A DNA stretch of 64,000 nucleotides from Halobacillus dabanensis (GCF_900114165.1 NZ_FOSB01000005.1:1-64000), one strand, 5' to 3'. Counted from the stretch's first letter, positions 16,804 to 24,980 are shown. Made by a program: numbers and translations. Notes: generated from the letters alone by a model not told the origin.

Positions 16804-17115
16804 ATGTCTAAGAAAAACCAAAAATACACCGACTTTGCCAATGTCGAAACCCAGCGTAATTTCCTGACATCCGAAGAGTTCCCTGAGGGTTCTTATGGTA
16901 ACTCTATAGGGAAGGAAAAAGCTGTTTCTAACAAGGATACACCCTGGAAAGAAGGGCAACAGTATTACAGCAATTTTGCTTACGAAAATAGAAACTTACA
17001 TGCTGGGTTACCCCGCCAGGAGGATGGTGCCCACCCTACGCATGATGATAAAAATAGCGAGTCCGAAGATCCCTATAATGAAGCTCCGAACGAAGATAAC
17101 AGTCAAATGGAGTAA
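16804..17115 (+). CDS. Small acidic cytosolic protein of unknown function
   Basis: A 103-residue soluble protein starting at ATG 16804 behind GGGAGGT; an in-frame ATG at 16720 has no ribosome site. The sequence is hydrophilic, rich in Asn, Glu, Asp and Tyr (YTDFANVETQRNFLTSEEFPEG, TPWKEGQQYYSNFAYENRNLH, GAHPTHDDKN). It resembles a short conserved protein of Bacillus species annotated only as cytosolic protein; the TPWKEGQ and AHPTHD motifs are what I recognise. The last 25 residues are acidic and probably disordered. Function unknown; the location after a spore protein gene may suggest a sporulation link but proves nothing. Confidence 0.78.
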   Translation: MSKKNQKYTDFANVETQRNFLTSEEFPEGSYGNSIGKEKAVSNKDTPWKEGQQYYSNFAYENRNLHAGLPRQEDGAHPTHDDKNSESEDPYNEAPNEDNSQME

Positions 17116-17134
17116 AGAATTTCATGAAGTTTGC

Positions 17135-17170
17135 AAAGCAAATTGATCTGCTGATTGATTTGCTTTTTTT
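17135..17170 (+). terminator. Terminator
   Basis: AAAGCAAAT pairs with ATTTGCTTT across a 14-base loop and is followed by a T run. Confidence 0.82.
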
Positions 17171-17218
17171 ATATCCAGAATGGTTTATGGTGCTGGAAAA
17201 TGTTGAGGTGTCCTGGAT

Positions 17219-17749
17219 TTATGTTTTGCTTTTCTTTACTTTTTTCATTGCTTTCAATAAGTATCCTCCCTTGAACTTACGTGGTTCATAAGAAATGATA
17301 AAGGCGTTCGGTTCATACTCTTCGATCGTTTTCGTTACATTTGCTTCCATGTTCCTTTTTGTCAATATTTGAAGTTGATAACGGACACTGTCTCTTCCCA
17401 TTCCTTCAAATACAGTTACACCATATCCATTATTCCTTAGTGTGGAAACGAGCTCCGCATTGTTATTCATCAAGTTCACTGTAAGCGTTGTATAACCAAT
17501 CGCCAGTTTATTTTCAATATAATTCCCTAAAAAGATCCCTGCAGCAAAGCCCATGGCATACACAAGCATCTCTGGAATACTTTGCTCCCCACTCAGGACG
17601 ATGGATAAACCGAATACATAAATCAATGCTTCTATAAATCCGAAGATAGCAGCAAATACGCTCATATTCTTAACAACAAAAATAATCCGAAGCGATAAGG
17701 TTGGTACTAAAATGATTTGTAAGAGAAAAATTAATAGGATGTTAGCCAT
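17219..17749 (-). CDS. UPF0316 (DUF2179/DUF5698) membrane protein, YebE-like
   Basis: A 176-residue protein with three N-terminal membrane helices (about residues 3-20, 30-53, 60-78) and a soluble C-terminal DUF2179 domain. SVFAAIFGFIEALIYVFGLSIVLS and YAMGFAAGIFLGNYIENKLAIGY are the family signature, and the protein ends with FIISYEPRKFKGGY, close to B. subtilis YebE. The start is set at 17749 (MANILLIF), where GTGGGG lies upstream; a longer frame to 17809 exists without a good site. DUF2179 is also found in YitT-type membrane proteins and is thought to bind a small ligand. Function unknown. Single gene. Confidence 0.85.
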   Translation of the reverse strand: MANILLIFLLQIILVPTLSLRIIFVVKNMSVFAAIFGFIEALIYVFGLSIVLSGEQSIPEMLVYAMGFAAGIFLGNYIENKLAIGYTTLTVNLMNNNAELVSTLRNNGYGVTVFEGMGRDSVRYQLQILTKRNMEANVTKTIEEYEPNAFIISYEPRKFKGGYLLKAMKKVKKSKT

Positions 17750-17916
17750 TTTGATACCCCACTTTCTAATGTGATCCTTCAGTCTATGAATTACTTTTAT
17801 AGTAAGCAAAAAGGAGAAATTAATGTATGGACTTTTATCCGGGTAGTTTCTGAGCCAGCTATAAACCTGTTAGAAGTAAATATATTCCCTGCGACTTTAT
17901 TCACTAAACTGAAAAA

Positions 17917-17966
17917 GTGCCTGATCCCCGCTGCATGAATGCTTCAGCAGAGCGGGGATCAGGCAC
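17917..17966. repeat. Family A palindromic repeat, copy 7
   Basis: GTGCCTGATCCCCGCTGC...GCAGAGCGGGGATCAGGCAC; both arms carry matching (compensatory) changes relative to copy 2 (A-T for G-C in the stem), so base pairing is conserved. It lies just beyond the stop codon of the cupin gene. Confidence 0.92.
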
Positions 17967-17979
17967 CAGTAGAAGAAAA

Positions 17980-18585
17980 TCAATAAAAATAGGGATAGGG
18001 CTGATAATGGTAGGCATGGTAAGGATAGTAGGTCGGTGGGGATGGATGTTGCCGGGATGAATGGTTAACCGGTCCGATGAGTGTACCCGGTTTTACTGGT
18101 TGGATGGCTTCTTTCCATTTGTTTTCATTCATACTGTAGGTTTCTGCCATTACTTTCGGCGGGGTCAGTTTTATAAGGTCTGATCCTAGAATAACTTCAG
18201 GGGTAGGTGCATCAAAGATGGCAAGGAAATGGGTGTCATCCACCAGGGCTTCTTCATAATGCCACCATCCGTGTGGGACATTAGCGACTTGTCCAGGGGT
18301 GATGGTGTAGCTGGATATTTCCTTTGTGAAAGGGTTCAGCATCGATACGTTCAGTGCTCCTGAGATCATATAAACCAGTTCTGATGCATTTTGATGGTAA
18401 TGGGGTTCTACATAATTCCCTTTACTAAGGTGAATATCAAGCAGGGACGAGTTTTCTAATGTATTCAACTGATTGACACCTAACACATTGATTAAGTTCT
18501 GGTCATTCTTTTTGACAATCGTACTCTTGTTCATGTCAAAAGCGAATTGGGCGGAGGGAGATGTATAATCCATATATTTTGTCAT
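17980..18585 (-). CDS. Cupin-domain protein
   Basis: A 201-residue single-domain cupin. The first metal motif region is PHYHQNASELVYMISGALNVSMLNP (about residues 60-84) with the HxH...E arrangement, and the second is PHGWWHYEEALVDDTHFLAIFDAP around residues 103-126. The overall look is that of an oxalate-decarboxylase-type half. The last 20 residues are Pro, Tyr and His-rich (PTYYPYHAYHYQPYPYFY), a composition known from spore coat or surface proteins, so a spore-associated role is possible. It starts at 18585. Substrate and activity cannot be inferred. Confidence 0.82.
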   Translation of the reverse strand: MTKYMDYTSPSAQFAFDMNKSTIVKKNDQNLINVLGVNQLNTLENSSLLDIHLSKGNYVEPHYHQNASELVYMISGALNVSMLNPFTKEISSYTITPGQVANVPHGWWHYEEALVDDTHFLAIFDAPTPEVILGSDLIKLTPPKVMAETYSMNENKWKEAIQPVKPGTLIGPVNHSSRQHPSPPTYYPYHAYHYQPYPYFY

Positions 18586-18799
18586 TGATCATCACAATCC
18601 TTAGGGTAGTAATTGGTACACTCATTTATATGGAAAAAAGCGAAATGTGTGCCCCTCCCGATTCTTATTCTGTATTACTACTGAAAGAGAACCGTTTTAC
18701 TTCGGTATAAGAGGGATATTCCTGTTTGTTGTGTGGCGTTACAGGAAGCACCAATCATCTTGAATATAACGTGGCAGAGTGAATAGAGAAAAATGAAAA

Positions 18800-18840
18800 C
18801 AAAAAGAGCAGCCAGTGAACAAGGTTCACTGGCCGCTCTT
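18800..18840 (-). terminator. Terminator of the PAS-STAS gene
   Basis: A stem of about 17 bp (AAGAGCGGCCAGTGAAC with GTTCACTGGCTGCTCTT, one mismatch) is followed on the minus strand by TTTTGTTTT. Confidence 0.88.
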
Positions 18841-18898
18841 ATTTTAGTTCGACTTATCCCAACGTCGATCCATATATCTTAGGCGATAATGGAACTTT

Positions 18899-19651
18899 TT
18901 ATTTTACTCCCAAGTAAGATAAGGCATCTTTGACCGTAGCGAATGTCGGGATGGAAGATAGATCTGTATTCAGGTTTGTGGCGGCTATCGATAGCTCTGG
19001 TCTCAAACCTGTAAGGATAGGACGCACACCAAGCAGTGATAAAACGTTATTTATTTTAAAGAGATTATCGATTACCACATTATCTATGGTATATACACCT
19101 GAAAAATCAATAATTAAACGACTTATATTTTGATTCTGCACCTTCTCTGGTACCATCTCTAAAAGAGATCGTGCTTTCTCTTCATCAATCTTACCCACTA
19201 AGGGAAGAACGGCTATTTCGTTTAAAATAGGAACAACGGTGGCAGACAATTCATTGATCTGTTTGGTCATTTCCTTTTGTTTCTTTTCCGTTTCTCTTTG
19301 GTCCGTGATGTCACGTACATAGGTTTGAATGGCCTTATTATTATCAATCATAATTGGGTGACAGTATAATTCAACTTCAACGGTTGTTCCGTCCATTCTA
19401 TATACCGTTTCTTCAATGACATCAGCCGGTTTTCCGTATGCAGATTGTATTCGTTTTTTAATCGCATCCTTGGACGTTTCCTTGAAAATATCCAATGGAC
19501 TTGCACCGATGACTTCTTTTCTATTCGTTCTGAAAAATTCTTCGGCTGCCTTGTTAATGTAGATGATTCGATAATCTGTATGGATGATCAGTGGGTCGAG
19601 AGAGTATTCAATGACCTCCCGATAATCTATTTCTGAAATATTTTCACTCAC
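18899..19651 (-). CDS. PAS-STAS signalling protein (RsbR-like)
   Basis: A 250-residue cytoplasmic protein. Residues about 5-120 form a PAS/PAC sensor domain (YSLDPLIIHTDYRIIYINKAAEEFF, VEVELYCHPIMIDNNKAIQTYVRDITD), then a short coiled linker, and residues about 140-250 a STAS domain (VLPLVGKIDEEKARSLLEMVPEKV, SRLIIDFSGVYTIDNVVIDNL). The usual phospho-acceptor region of RsbR reads DFSGVYTID; the Asp-Ser context is kept. STAS proteins of this type belong to sigma-B stressosome-like sensors or light and redox sensors. No kinase or phosphatase gene is next to it, so it probably feeds into a pathway encoded elsewhere. ATG 19651 follows CAGGGGGAAGCC. Confidence 0.87.
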   Translation of the reverse strand: MSENISEIDYREVIEYSLDPLIIHTDYRIIYINKAAEEFFRTNRKEVIGASPLDIFKETSKDAIKKRIQSAYGKPADVIEETVYRMDGTTVEVELYCHPIMIDNNKAIQTYVRDITDQRETEKKQKEMTKQINELSATVVPILNEIAVLPLVGKIDEEKARSLLEMVPEKVQNQNISRLIIDFSGVYTIDNVVIDNLFKINNVLSLLGVRPILTGLRPELSIAATNLNTDLSSIPTFATVKDALSYLGVK

Positions 19652-19866
19652 CAGGCTTCCCCCTGTTACAAAAGATACAGGTTATTTTTATTGTTAGCAA
19701 GAGCCCGGGTGGGGTAGTTATTTCCAAAGAGGACATTTAGGCTTATGCAGTAATGGGGGAATATAAGTAAGGCAGATGATCCTCCTGTACTAAAGAGAAG
19801 TTTAAGTGGAGACAGGCACAGGCGGAGTCCAGTTCACCTAGTTAATCCCTCATTTCAAGAATTACC

Positions 19867-19897
19867 AAAACCCCTCGAGATGAAAAGGGAGGGGATA
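19867..19897 (-). terminator. Terminator of the ABC exporter operon
   Basis: On the minus strand CCCCTCCC...CGAGGGG forms a stem followed by TTTTGG, immediately after the permease stop codon. The stretch 19652-19866 holds no gene I can support. Confidence 0.65.
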
Positions 19898-19904
19898 GCT
19901 TTAG

Positions 19905-20648
19905 CTAGTTTCTGGATTGCCTTAAAAAGCGTGGGTAAGAAACGAGTGCCAACACACCGCCGGCCGCTCCGGCTACCATCAATATAAGGAGATTGAGCCA
20001 AACATCCGTTACGCCTGCCCCGGAGAGAATCACATCCTTAAACCCTTGAAGCGCCCAGTATTGGGGGAGTGCTTTGCTGATGTTTTGAACCATTTCCGGC
20101 ATCAGTTCCACCGGCATCCACAGTCCGCCAAGCATCGCTCCGCCGAGGGCGAGGACTTGCGTCAAGGCGATGCCCATGTTTTCCGTTTTGACAAGCACAG
20201 CCATCGCCATTCCCCATCCTGTAGCAATAAAAGCAAGGGCAAGGGATAGGAGGACCAAGGAGAATGGGTCTCCGAGCGGTAATTGATAAACAGCGACACC
20301 GAATCCGAATAAAACGGCAACTTGAACGAGGACAATAATCATGTAAGGGATCCACTTGCCAAAGAAATAATGGTGGATAGGCAGAGGGGTACTGGCGGTT
20401 CGTGCGACCATCCCACTATCACGATCTTTTACGAAAGCAATGACCATGGAAATCATGATGAAAAAAGCAAACATGATCGTGTACCCGGGGATGATTTGGG
20501 TCACCACTTCTTTGTAGCTCGTATTTTCATCTCCTGAAAAAATCGCTACAAAGGCAACAATGAATATCACAGGTAAAATAAACGTCCAAAACCATAGTCC
20601 CTTGTCTTGAACCACTTTTTTCAACTCCGTACGAGCGATTGCCCACAT
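19905..20648 (-). CDS. ABC-2 type exporter permease
   Basis: A 247-residue membrane protein with six predicted helices, the normal size for an ABC2 permease subunit. The start at 20648 (MWAIARTELKKVVQDKGLWFW) follows AAAGGAGG; a longer frame runs back into the ATPase gene and is not used. The N-terminal amphipathic LKKVVQDK segment and the helix 5 region GGLWMPVELMPEMVQNISKALPQYWALQGF are typical of the LinF/YhaP-type and drug-exporter permeases. It is co-transcribed with the ATPase gene 17 bases upstream. With the divergent TetR gene this suggests efflux of a toxic lipophilic compound or lantibiotic. Confidence 0.88.
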   Translation of the reverse strand: MWAIARTELKKVVQDKGLWFWTFILPVIFIVAFVAIFSGDENTSYKEVVTQIIPGYTIMFAFFIMISMVIAFVKDRDSGMVARTASTPLPIHHYFFGKWIPYMIIVLVQVAVLFGFGVAVYQLPLGDPFSLVLLSLALAFIATGWGMAMAVLVKTENMGIALTQVLALGGAMLGGLWMPVELMPEMVQNISKALPQYWALQGFKDVILSGAGVTDVWLNLLILMVAGAAGGVLALVSYPRFLRQSRN

Positions 20649-20665
20649 CGTCGATTCCTCCTTTA

Positions 20666-21577
20666 TTACATATCTCGCAGCTGTGTTCCGGTCAAGTGGA
20701 AGAATATATCCTCCAACCTGGGCTGGTAAAGCTCCAAACGGTAGGGATGAATGTCTTGCTCGCGGCAATGTACCGCCACTTTTTCAAGGGTTTGGAGGGA
20801 ATCTTCACTGTTAAGCAAGTATCCGGTTCCTTTACGTTCGACCTTACCGAACGATTGGAGGAAATCTTGATCAATCCCTTCCCCTGCGATAAACAAGGAA
20901 GGACTGGCGTGTTTTTCCAGCAGATCTTCCATCCGGCCGAATTCTGCAAGTTTTCCGTTGTCTATGAGACCGATGCTATCACAGAGATGTTCGACTTCCT
21001 CCATATAGTGACTGGAATAAATGATTGTGCTTCCATCTTTCTGCAATTCCTGGATGATGGAAAAAATCGAATTCCTGGATTGGGGATCAATACCGACGGT
21101 CGGTTCATCCATGATGACAATGGAAGGTTTGTGCAATAAGGCGCAACCGATGTTCAACCGCCGCTTCATACCACCTGAAAAAGTGGACACTTTATCTTTA
21201 GCCCTGTCTTGCAAGCCGATTTGTGCAAGTACTTCATCGATTCTTGTCTGAAGTGCCTTTCTTTTCAACTCATACAAATGTCCAAACAGAGTCAGGTTAT
21301 CCCTGGCTGTCAGGGTTTCCTCCAGACAAATTTCCTGCGGGACATACCCGATCCGCTGTTTTATCTTCAACCGCTCTTTGGAGACACTCCAATCATTCAC
21401 TTCCATGTCTCCGTGAAAGTTCAGCAATATCCCGGAGAGAATTTTCATTAGTGTGGATTTTCCGGCCCCGTTCGGCCCGACTAGTCCGAAACAAGCTCCT
21501 TCATCGATATGAAAACTGATGTTGTCCAAAGCCTGGATGTCACCATACTGTTTACTGATGCCTTTTACATCAATCAC
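20666..21577 (-). CDS. ABC exporter ATP-binding protein
   Basis: A 303-residue ATPase of the drug-exporting DrrA/CcmA type. Walker A GPNGAGKST is at residues 34-42, the signature FSGGMKRRLNIG and the Walker B IVIMDEPTVGIDP are intact, and the switch histidine is in YSSHYMEE. The 80-residue C-terminal extension (LFIAGEGIDQDFLQ...ARLEDIFFHLTGTQL) is the accessory domain common in this group. It is the first gene of the minus-strand operon and powers the ABC-2 permease that follows. Start 21577 has GGAAAGGGG upstream. Confidence 0.92.
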   Translation of the reverse strand: MIDVKGISKQYGDIQALDNISFHIDEGACFGLVGPNGAGKSTLMKILSGILLNFHGDMEVNDWSVSKERLKIKQRIGYVPQEICLEETLTARDNLTLFGHLYELKRKALQTRIDEVLAQIGLQDRAKDKVSTFSGGMKRRLNIGCALLHKPSIVIMDEPTVGIDPQSRNSIFSIIQELQKDGSTIIYSSHYMEEVEHLCDSIGLIDNGKLAEFGRMEDLLEKHASPSLFIAGEGIDQDFLQSFGKVERKGTGYLLNSEDSLQTLEKVAVHCREQDIHPYRLELYQPRLEDIFFHLTGTQLRDM

Positions 21578-21802
21578 GGCATTGTCCCCTTTCCTTCGTT
21601 TCTCAAGTCAGTTTGTCTTCTTTCCTATCTATACGTGCATGGAAAATAAAGGTTTCATATCCTGGAAAATAATTACGGCATGAAATAAAGGGGAGGAAAA
21701 CTGGTGTGTTACTGGGGATTGGAAACAAGAAGGAGGGTGGTACGTAATCAGTGATATTCCTTTCCCTTTTACCTGGAGAAATGAGAAAGGGGATCAATCA
21801 AA

Positions 21803-21837
21803 TTGAAAACCCCCATGATTACTGATAACATTATGGG
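21803..21837 (+). promoter_or_regulatory. Promoter with inverted repeat upstream of the TetR gene
   Basis: TTGAAA (21803-21808) and TAACAT (21826-21831) are 17 bases apart. An inverted repeat, CCCATGAT (21812-21819) and ATTATGGG (21830-21837), seven of eight matching, covers the spacer and the -10 box. This is where an autoregulatory TetR protein would be expected to bind. Confidence 0.55.
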
Positions 21838-21863
21838 AAAATGAACGTAAATGAGGGAAGCAC

Positions 21864-22406
21864 ATGCCACGAGTATCAAAACGGCAAAAGATTTTGGAAG
21901 CGGCAGCTCTGATCGTAAAAGAGCAGGGCAGTGATGCGTTGACATTGGATGCCGTCGCAAAAAGAGCAGAAGTTAGTAAGGGCGGTCTTTTATATCACTT
22001 TTCCACGAAGCAGGCGCTTGTGGAGGGACTCGTCCAGCATATGAATGATATTTATCGGGAGAATGTCCAAGAATTAGTAGAAGAGGATAGAGAGGAAATA
22101 GGGAAATGGGCGCGTTCCTTCATTAATGTTATGCATGATAAGAGTGGGGAGAACCGGACGATCAGTGCAGGAATGCTGGCGGCTCAAGGAATCAACCCGG
22201 AATTACTGCAACCACTAAAGGATACATATGCCGATTGGCAACACCATATGGAACATGACGGTCTCGATCAAGTCGATGCCACGATTATACGGCTTGCAGT
22301 TGACGGTTTATGGTTATCGGAAATATTCGGTTTAGGTACACTCCCACCAACACTTAGGGAACAAGTGCTGGAACGCTTGAATGAACAAACATATAAATCA
22401 AAATAA
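21864..22406 (+). CDS. TetR-family transcriptional regulator
   Basis: A 180-residue regulator. The N-terminal helix-turn-helix (residues about 8-55) reads KILEAAALIVKEQG...LTLDAVAKRAEVSKGGLLYHFSTKQALVEGL, a textbook TetR domain. The ligand-binding part belongs to the TetR_C_33-like class seen in small-efflux regulators. The gene is divergent from the ABC exporter operon, a standard arrangement for a local repressor that responds to the exported compound. ATG 21864 follows GAGGGAAGC. A strong terminator follows at 22408. Confidence 0.93.
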   Translation: MPRVSKRQKILEAAALIVKEQGSDALTLDAVAKRAEVSKGGLLYHFSTKQALVEGLVQHMNDIYRENVQELVEEDREEIGKWARSFINVMHDKSGENRTISAGMLAAQGINPELLQPLKDTYADWQHHMEHDGLDQVDATIIRLAVDGLWLSEIFGLGTLPPTLREQVLERLNEQTYKSK

Positions 22407-22407
22407 G

Positions 22408-22446
22408 AAATCACCAGCTCCTTTTTTAGGAACTGGTGATTTTTTG
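22408..22446 (+). terminator. Terminator after the TetR gene
   Basis: AAATCACCAG pairs with CTGGTGATTT, with an extra TCC/GGA step near the loop, and is followed by a T run. Confidence 0.88.
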
Positions 22447-22501
22447 TTTCTATTTGCTTATGGGTTTCGTGTCTATCAGAACGCTTCCGCATTTCTTTTT
22501 G

Positions 22502-22683
22502 TCCAGCTATAGCGCCTACCCCCTCGAGGTCTTAGGCCCCACAGGAAGTGGGGTCGTTCGGTGTTGCAACAGGACGTTGCGAACTTAACCGAACTTCCTC
22601 TTTAAACATTGTGACAAAGATCGGGCCACGTCACTATCGTTCTTAAGCTAGTCGGGGGTGAGCAAGGCGCTTCCGCATTTCTT
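22502..22683. repeat. Family B hairpin repeat, copy with a long variable middle
   Basis: It begins TCCAGCTATAGCGCCTACCC and ends GTCGGGGGTGAGCAAGGCGC followed by TTCCGC, so both ends match the family B copies at 44911 and 45033. The middle differs: instead of one long hairpin it holds GGCCCCACAGGAAGTGGGGTC and a stretch resembling a fragment of another sequence. The outer arms (AGCGCCT...CCCCC with GGGGG...AGGCGCT) still pair. It fills the gap between the TetR and CMD genes. Confidence 0.82.
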
Positions 22684-22686
22684 TTT

Positions 22687-23094
22687 TTACGTAAACATCA
22701 TTTCTTCTGTTTCACGCTCTTGAAATACTTTTCGAGCCTGGGTAAGTGCATTGATCACAGACGGGAAGCCGACATAAGGGATAAGCTGAATCATCGCTTC
22801 GGTGATTTCAGTTTCGGACAGCCCCGCGTTCAATGCTGTATTGATGTGCAGTTCCAGTTGTGGAAGACTGCCGGATCCTTGGGTGACGAGACTTGATAAA
22901 ACGGTAAGCGCACGGGATTTCTTACTGAGATGATCCCGGTTGTAAATATCGCCGTAGGCAAACTCGATAATGTACTTACCGAGATCTGGAGCGATATCTT
23001 CGAGTGCTTTCATAAGTTCAAAGTGGTTGGTTCCTTTTTCTTCATCTGTGTAGGATTTCAGTATTTCTAATCCTTTTTCATAACGTGTCTTCAT
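22687..23094 (-). CDS. Carboxymuconolactone decarboxylase-family protein
   Basis: A 135-residue protein of the CMD/AhpD fold (MKALEDIAPDLGKYIIEFAYGDIYNRDHLSKKSRALTVL, followed by ELHINTALNAGLSETEITEAMIQLIPYVGFPSVINAL). The AhpD CxxC redox pair is absent, so this is the non-redox CMD type. Its ATG overlaps the stop of the upstream BCCT gene (ATGA), so the two are translationally coupled. The link with a carnitine transporter suggests a step in carnitine or trimethylated-compound breakdown, but no CMD enzyme is known to me in that pathway. The end of the gene lies next to a family B repeat. Confidence 0.85.
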   Translation of the reverse strand: MKTRYEKGLEILKSYTDEEKGTNHFELMKALEDIAPDLGKYIIEFAYGDIYNRDHLSKKSRALTVLSSLVTQGSGSLPQLELHINTALNAGLSETEITEAMIQLIPYVGFPSVINALTQARKVFQERETEEMMFT

Positions 23095-24644
23095 GCAATA
23101 TGCTCCTCTTTCTCGCTTGTTTTCTTTTCTTTCTGCCTATCTTCATTGACCATCTTAATAAACGACCATCCGAGAATCGGCAGAATGACTAGAAGCGGGA
23201 ATCCACCAACAATACTGATTGTTTGAAGGGTGGTCAGTCCGCCCATGTTCATGAATATCATCGGTAAAATCGATAGTGCCAGCGCCCAGAACAGACGGTT
23301 CCATTTCAGTGGTTCACCTTCGACATGTTTTTGTACGACAGAGGCTATCACATAAGAACCGGAATCGTACGTGGTAGATAAAAAGATCGTCGCAAGCAAA
23401 ATGAAGACGATGATGGCAAGCGTTGCTAATGGCAATTCTGTCAGGGTGCCGATGATCGCTGCTGGTGCGCCCTGGTTATTCAATGTTTCAATAACTGGGT
23501 ACTGGCCGCTCAGTTCCAAGTACATGGAATAGTTTCCTAGAATTCCGAAGAACAGAATGGTACCTAAGCTTCCGAACAGGACAGTACCGAAGACGACTTG
23601 ACGAATCGTACGCCCCTTGGAAATACGAGCGATGAATAGGCCGACAAACGGGGCATAAACAATCCACCATGCCCAGTAGAAAACCGTCCATCCTTCAGGG
23701 AATCCTGTCCGGGTGAAGGAAGCAAGGTCATTGAATGGCTCTGCCCATAAACTCATTAGGAAGAAGTTGTCCATCATCCGACCAAGGGCTGTTCCTGTCG
23801 ATTCTGTAATGAAGCTCGTTGGTCCTACCGCAAAGATGAAAATCAATAGGATGAAGGCGAGCCATAAGTTGATGTCACTCAGGACGCGGATCCCTTTTTG
23901 CAATCCGGAATAGGCACTCAACCCAAAGATCAACGTACAGAATACCAGGATGATCGATTTTGTCATCATGGTATCGGGAATGCCTACAAGGTTGTTCAAA
24001 CCTGCTGAAATGATCGGTGCAGAAAGGGCAAGCCCTGTTCCCCCTCCGCCTAGCAGTCCGAACATGAATAGAATGTCGACTAGACGTCCGACCCATGTAT
24101 CCGTGTATTTTCCAAGTACAGGACGGCAGGCTTCACTAATTTTAAAAACCTGTGTCTTTTTGACATAAAACATATAGCCGATCGGCAGGGCGGGAATGGC
24201 GAACATCGCCCAGGCAATCGGTCCCCAGTGGAAAAATCCATACGTAGATGCCCATTGAATCGCTTCTTTGGAACCAGGTTCCACACCAAAGGGTGGTCCT
24301 TGATAATAATAAGCCCACTCGATCACACCCCAGTAGAGGATGCCGGTACCGATTCCACTCGTGAACAGCATGGCTGCCCAGGAACCAGTTTTGAATTCCG
24401 GTTTTGTTTCCTTATCTCCGAGTTTGATATCTCCATAGCGGCTTACTCCGACAAATAATAGGAAAAGCAATAGGACTAATCCTACAACTAGAAATAAGAA
24501 ACCTAGTTTTTGGGTCACGATTTCGTTGGCTGCGAGTACCACTTCTTTTCCTTGTTCAGGGAAAATGAGGAGAGGCAAGGCTACAAATAGTAATAAAGCG
24601 AGCGCCCCTCCAAATGTTTTCCAATCCATGAGTTGTTTCTTCAT
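23091..24644 (-). CDS. BCCT-family transporter, probably for carnitine
   Basis: A 517-residue twelve-helix BCCT transporter, paralogous to the one at 9173. FYWAWWIVYAPFVGLFIARI is the diagnostic helix 8 sequence; TSGIGTGILYWGVIEWAYYYQGPP covers helix 3, and WAMFAIPALPIGYMFYVKKTQVFKISEACRPVLG is closely similar in both paralogues. It starts at 24644 after AAAGGAGGAC and has its own promoter in the shared intergenic region. Because it is divergent from the three carnitine-degradation genes and their promoters share one sequence element, carnitine (or a close analogue such as butyrobetaine) is the likely substrate. Confidence 0.92.
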   Translation of the reverse strand: MKKQLMDWKTFGGALALLLFVALPLLIFPEQGKEVVLAANEIVTQKLGFLFLVVGLVLLLFLLFVGVSRYGDIKLGDKETKPEFKTGSWAAMLFTSGIGTGILYWGVIEWAYYYQGPPFGVEPGSKEAIQWASTYGFFHWGPIAWAMFAIPALPIGYMFYVKKTQVFKISEACRPVLGKYTDTWVGRLVDILFMFGLLGGGGTGLALSAPIISAGLNNLVGIPDTMMTKSIILVFCTLIFGLSAYSGLQKGIRVLSDINLWLAFILLIFIFAVGPTSFITESTGTALGRMMDNFFLMSLWAEPFNDLASFTRTGFPEGWTVFYWAWWIVYAPFVGLFIARISKGRTIRQVVFGTVLFGSLGTILFFGILGNYSMYLELSGQYPVIETLNNQGAPAAIIGTLTELPLATLAIIVFILLATIFLSTTYDSGSYVIASVVQKHVEGEPLKWNRLFWALALSILPMIFMNMGGLTTLQTISIVGGFPLLVILPILGWSFIKMVNEDRQKEKKTSEKEEHIA

Positions 24645-24701
24645 GAAAATGTCCTCCTTTATAAAAATCTGAAATTGTTTGTTTCGCTAACGCCGTTTTA
24701 A

Positions 24702-24730
24702 ACTGTACAATCCAGACGGTTCTGTTTCAA
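24702..24730 (-). promoter_or_regulatory. Carnitine transporter promoter with operator-like spacer
   Basis: Read on the minus strand, TTGAAA (24730-24725) and TACAGT (24707-24702) are separated by 17 bases. The spacer carries AACCGTCTGGATTG. A nearly identical block forms the opposite promoter at 24952-24980, so both should be controlled by the same regulator. Confidence 0.8.
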
Positions 24731-24951
24731 AGGGGAGATAGGGGTGCAAATGGGAGTATATTAAGCAATGTTCAAGGAATTATAGAGTAGAAAGTTAATT
24801 TTCCCTTATTTTCGTATTATTTATGCTTTAATTTCAGTTTGTTCAGTCTGTAAAAAAAATATTGTACAAAATAATAGGTGTAATCTAGCGGGATGACGGG
24901 ATTCAGGATAAGTTTTCGCAAGTGTAATACGAAAAATATGAGAAATGCGTG

Positions 24952-24980
24952 TTGAAACTAAACAGTCCGGATGGTATAGT
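24952..24980 (+). promoter_or_regulatory. Carnitine catabolic operon promoter with operator-like spacer
   Basis: TTGAAA (24952-24957) and TATAGT (24975-24980) have the ideal 17-base spacing. The spacer contains AACAGTCCGGATGG, an imperfect dyad centred on GTCCGGAT (half sites AC-N-GTCC and GGAT-N-GT). Together with the -35 and -10 it matches the minus-strand promoter at 24 or more of 31 positions. A TetR-type or similar repressor is the expected ligand. Confidence 0.82.
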
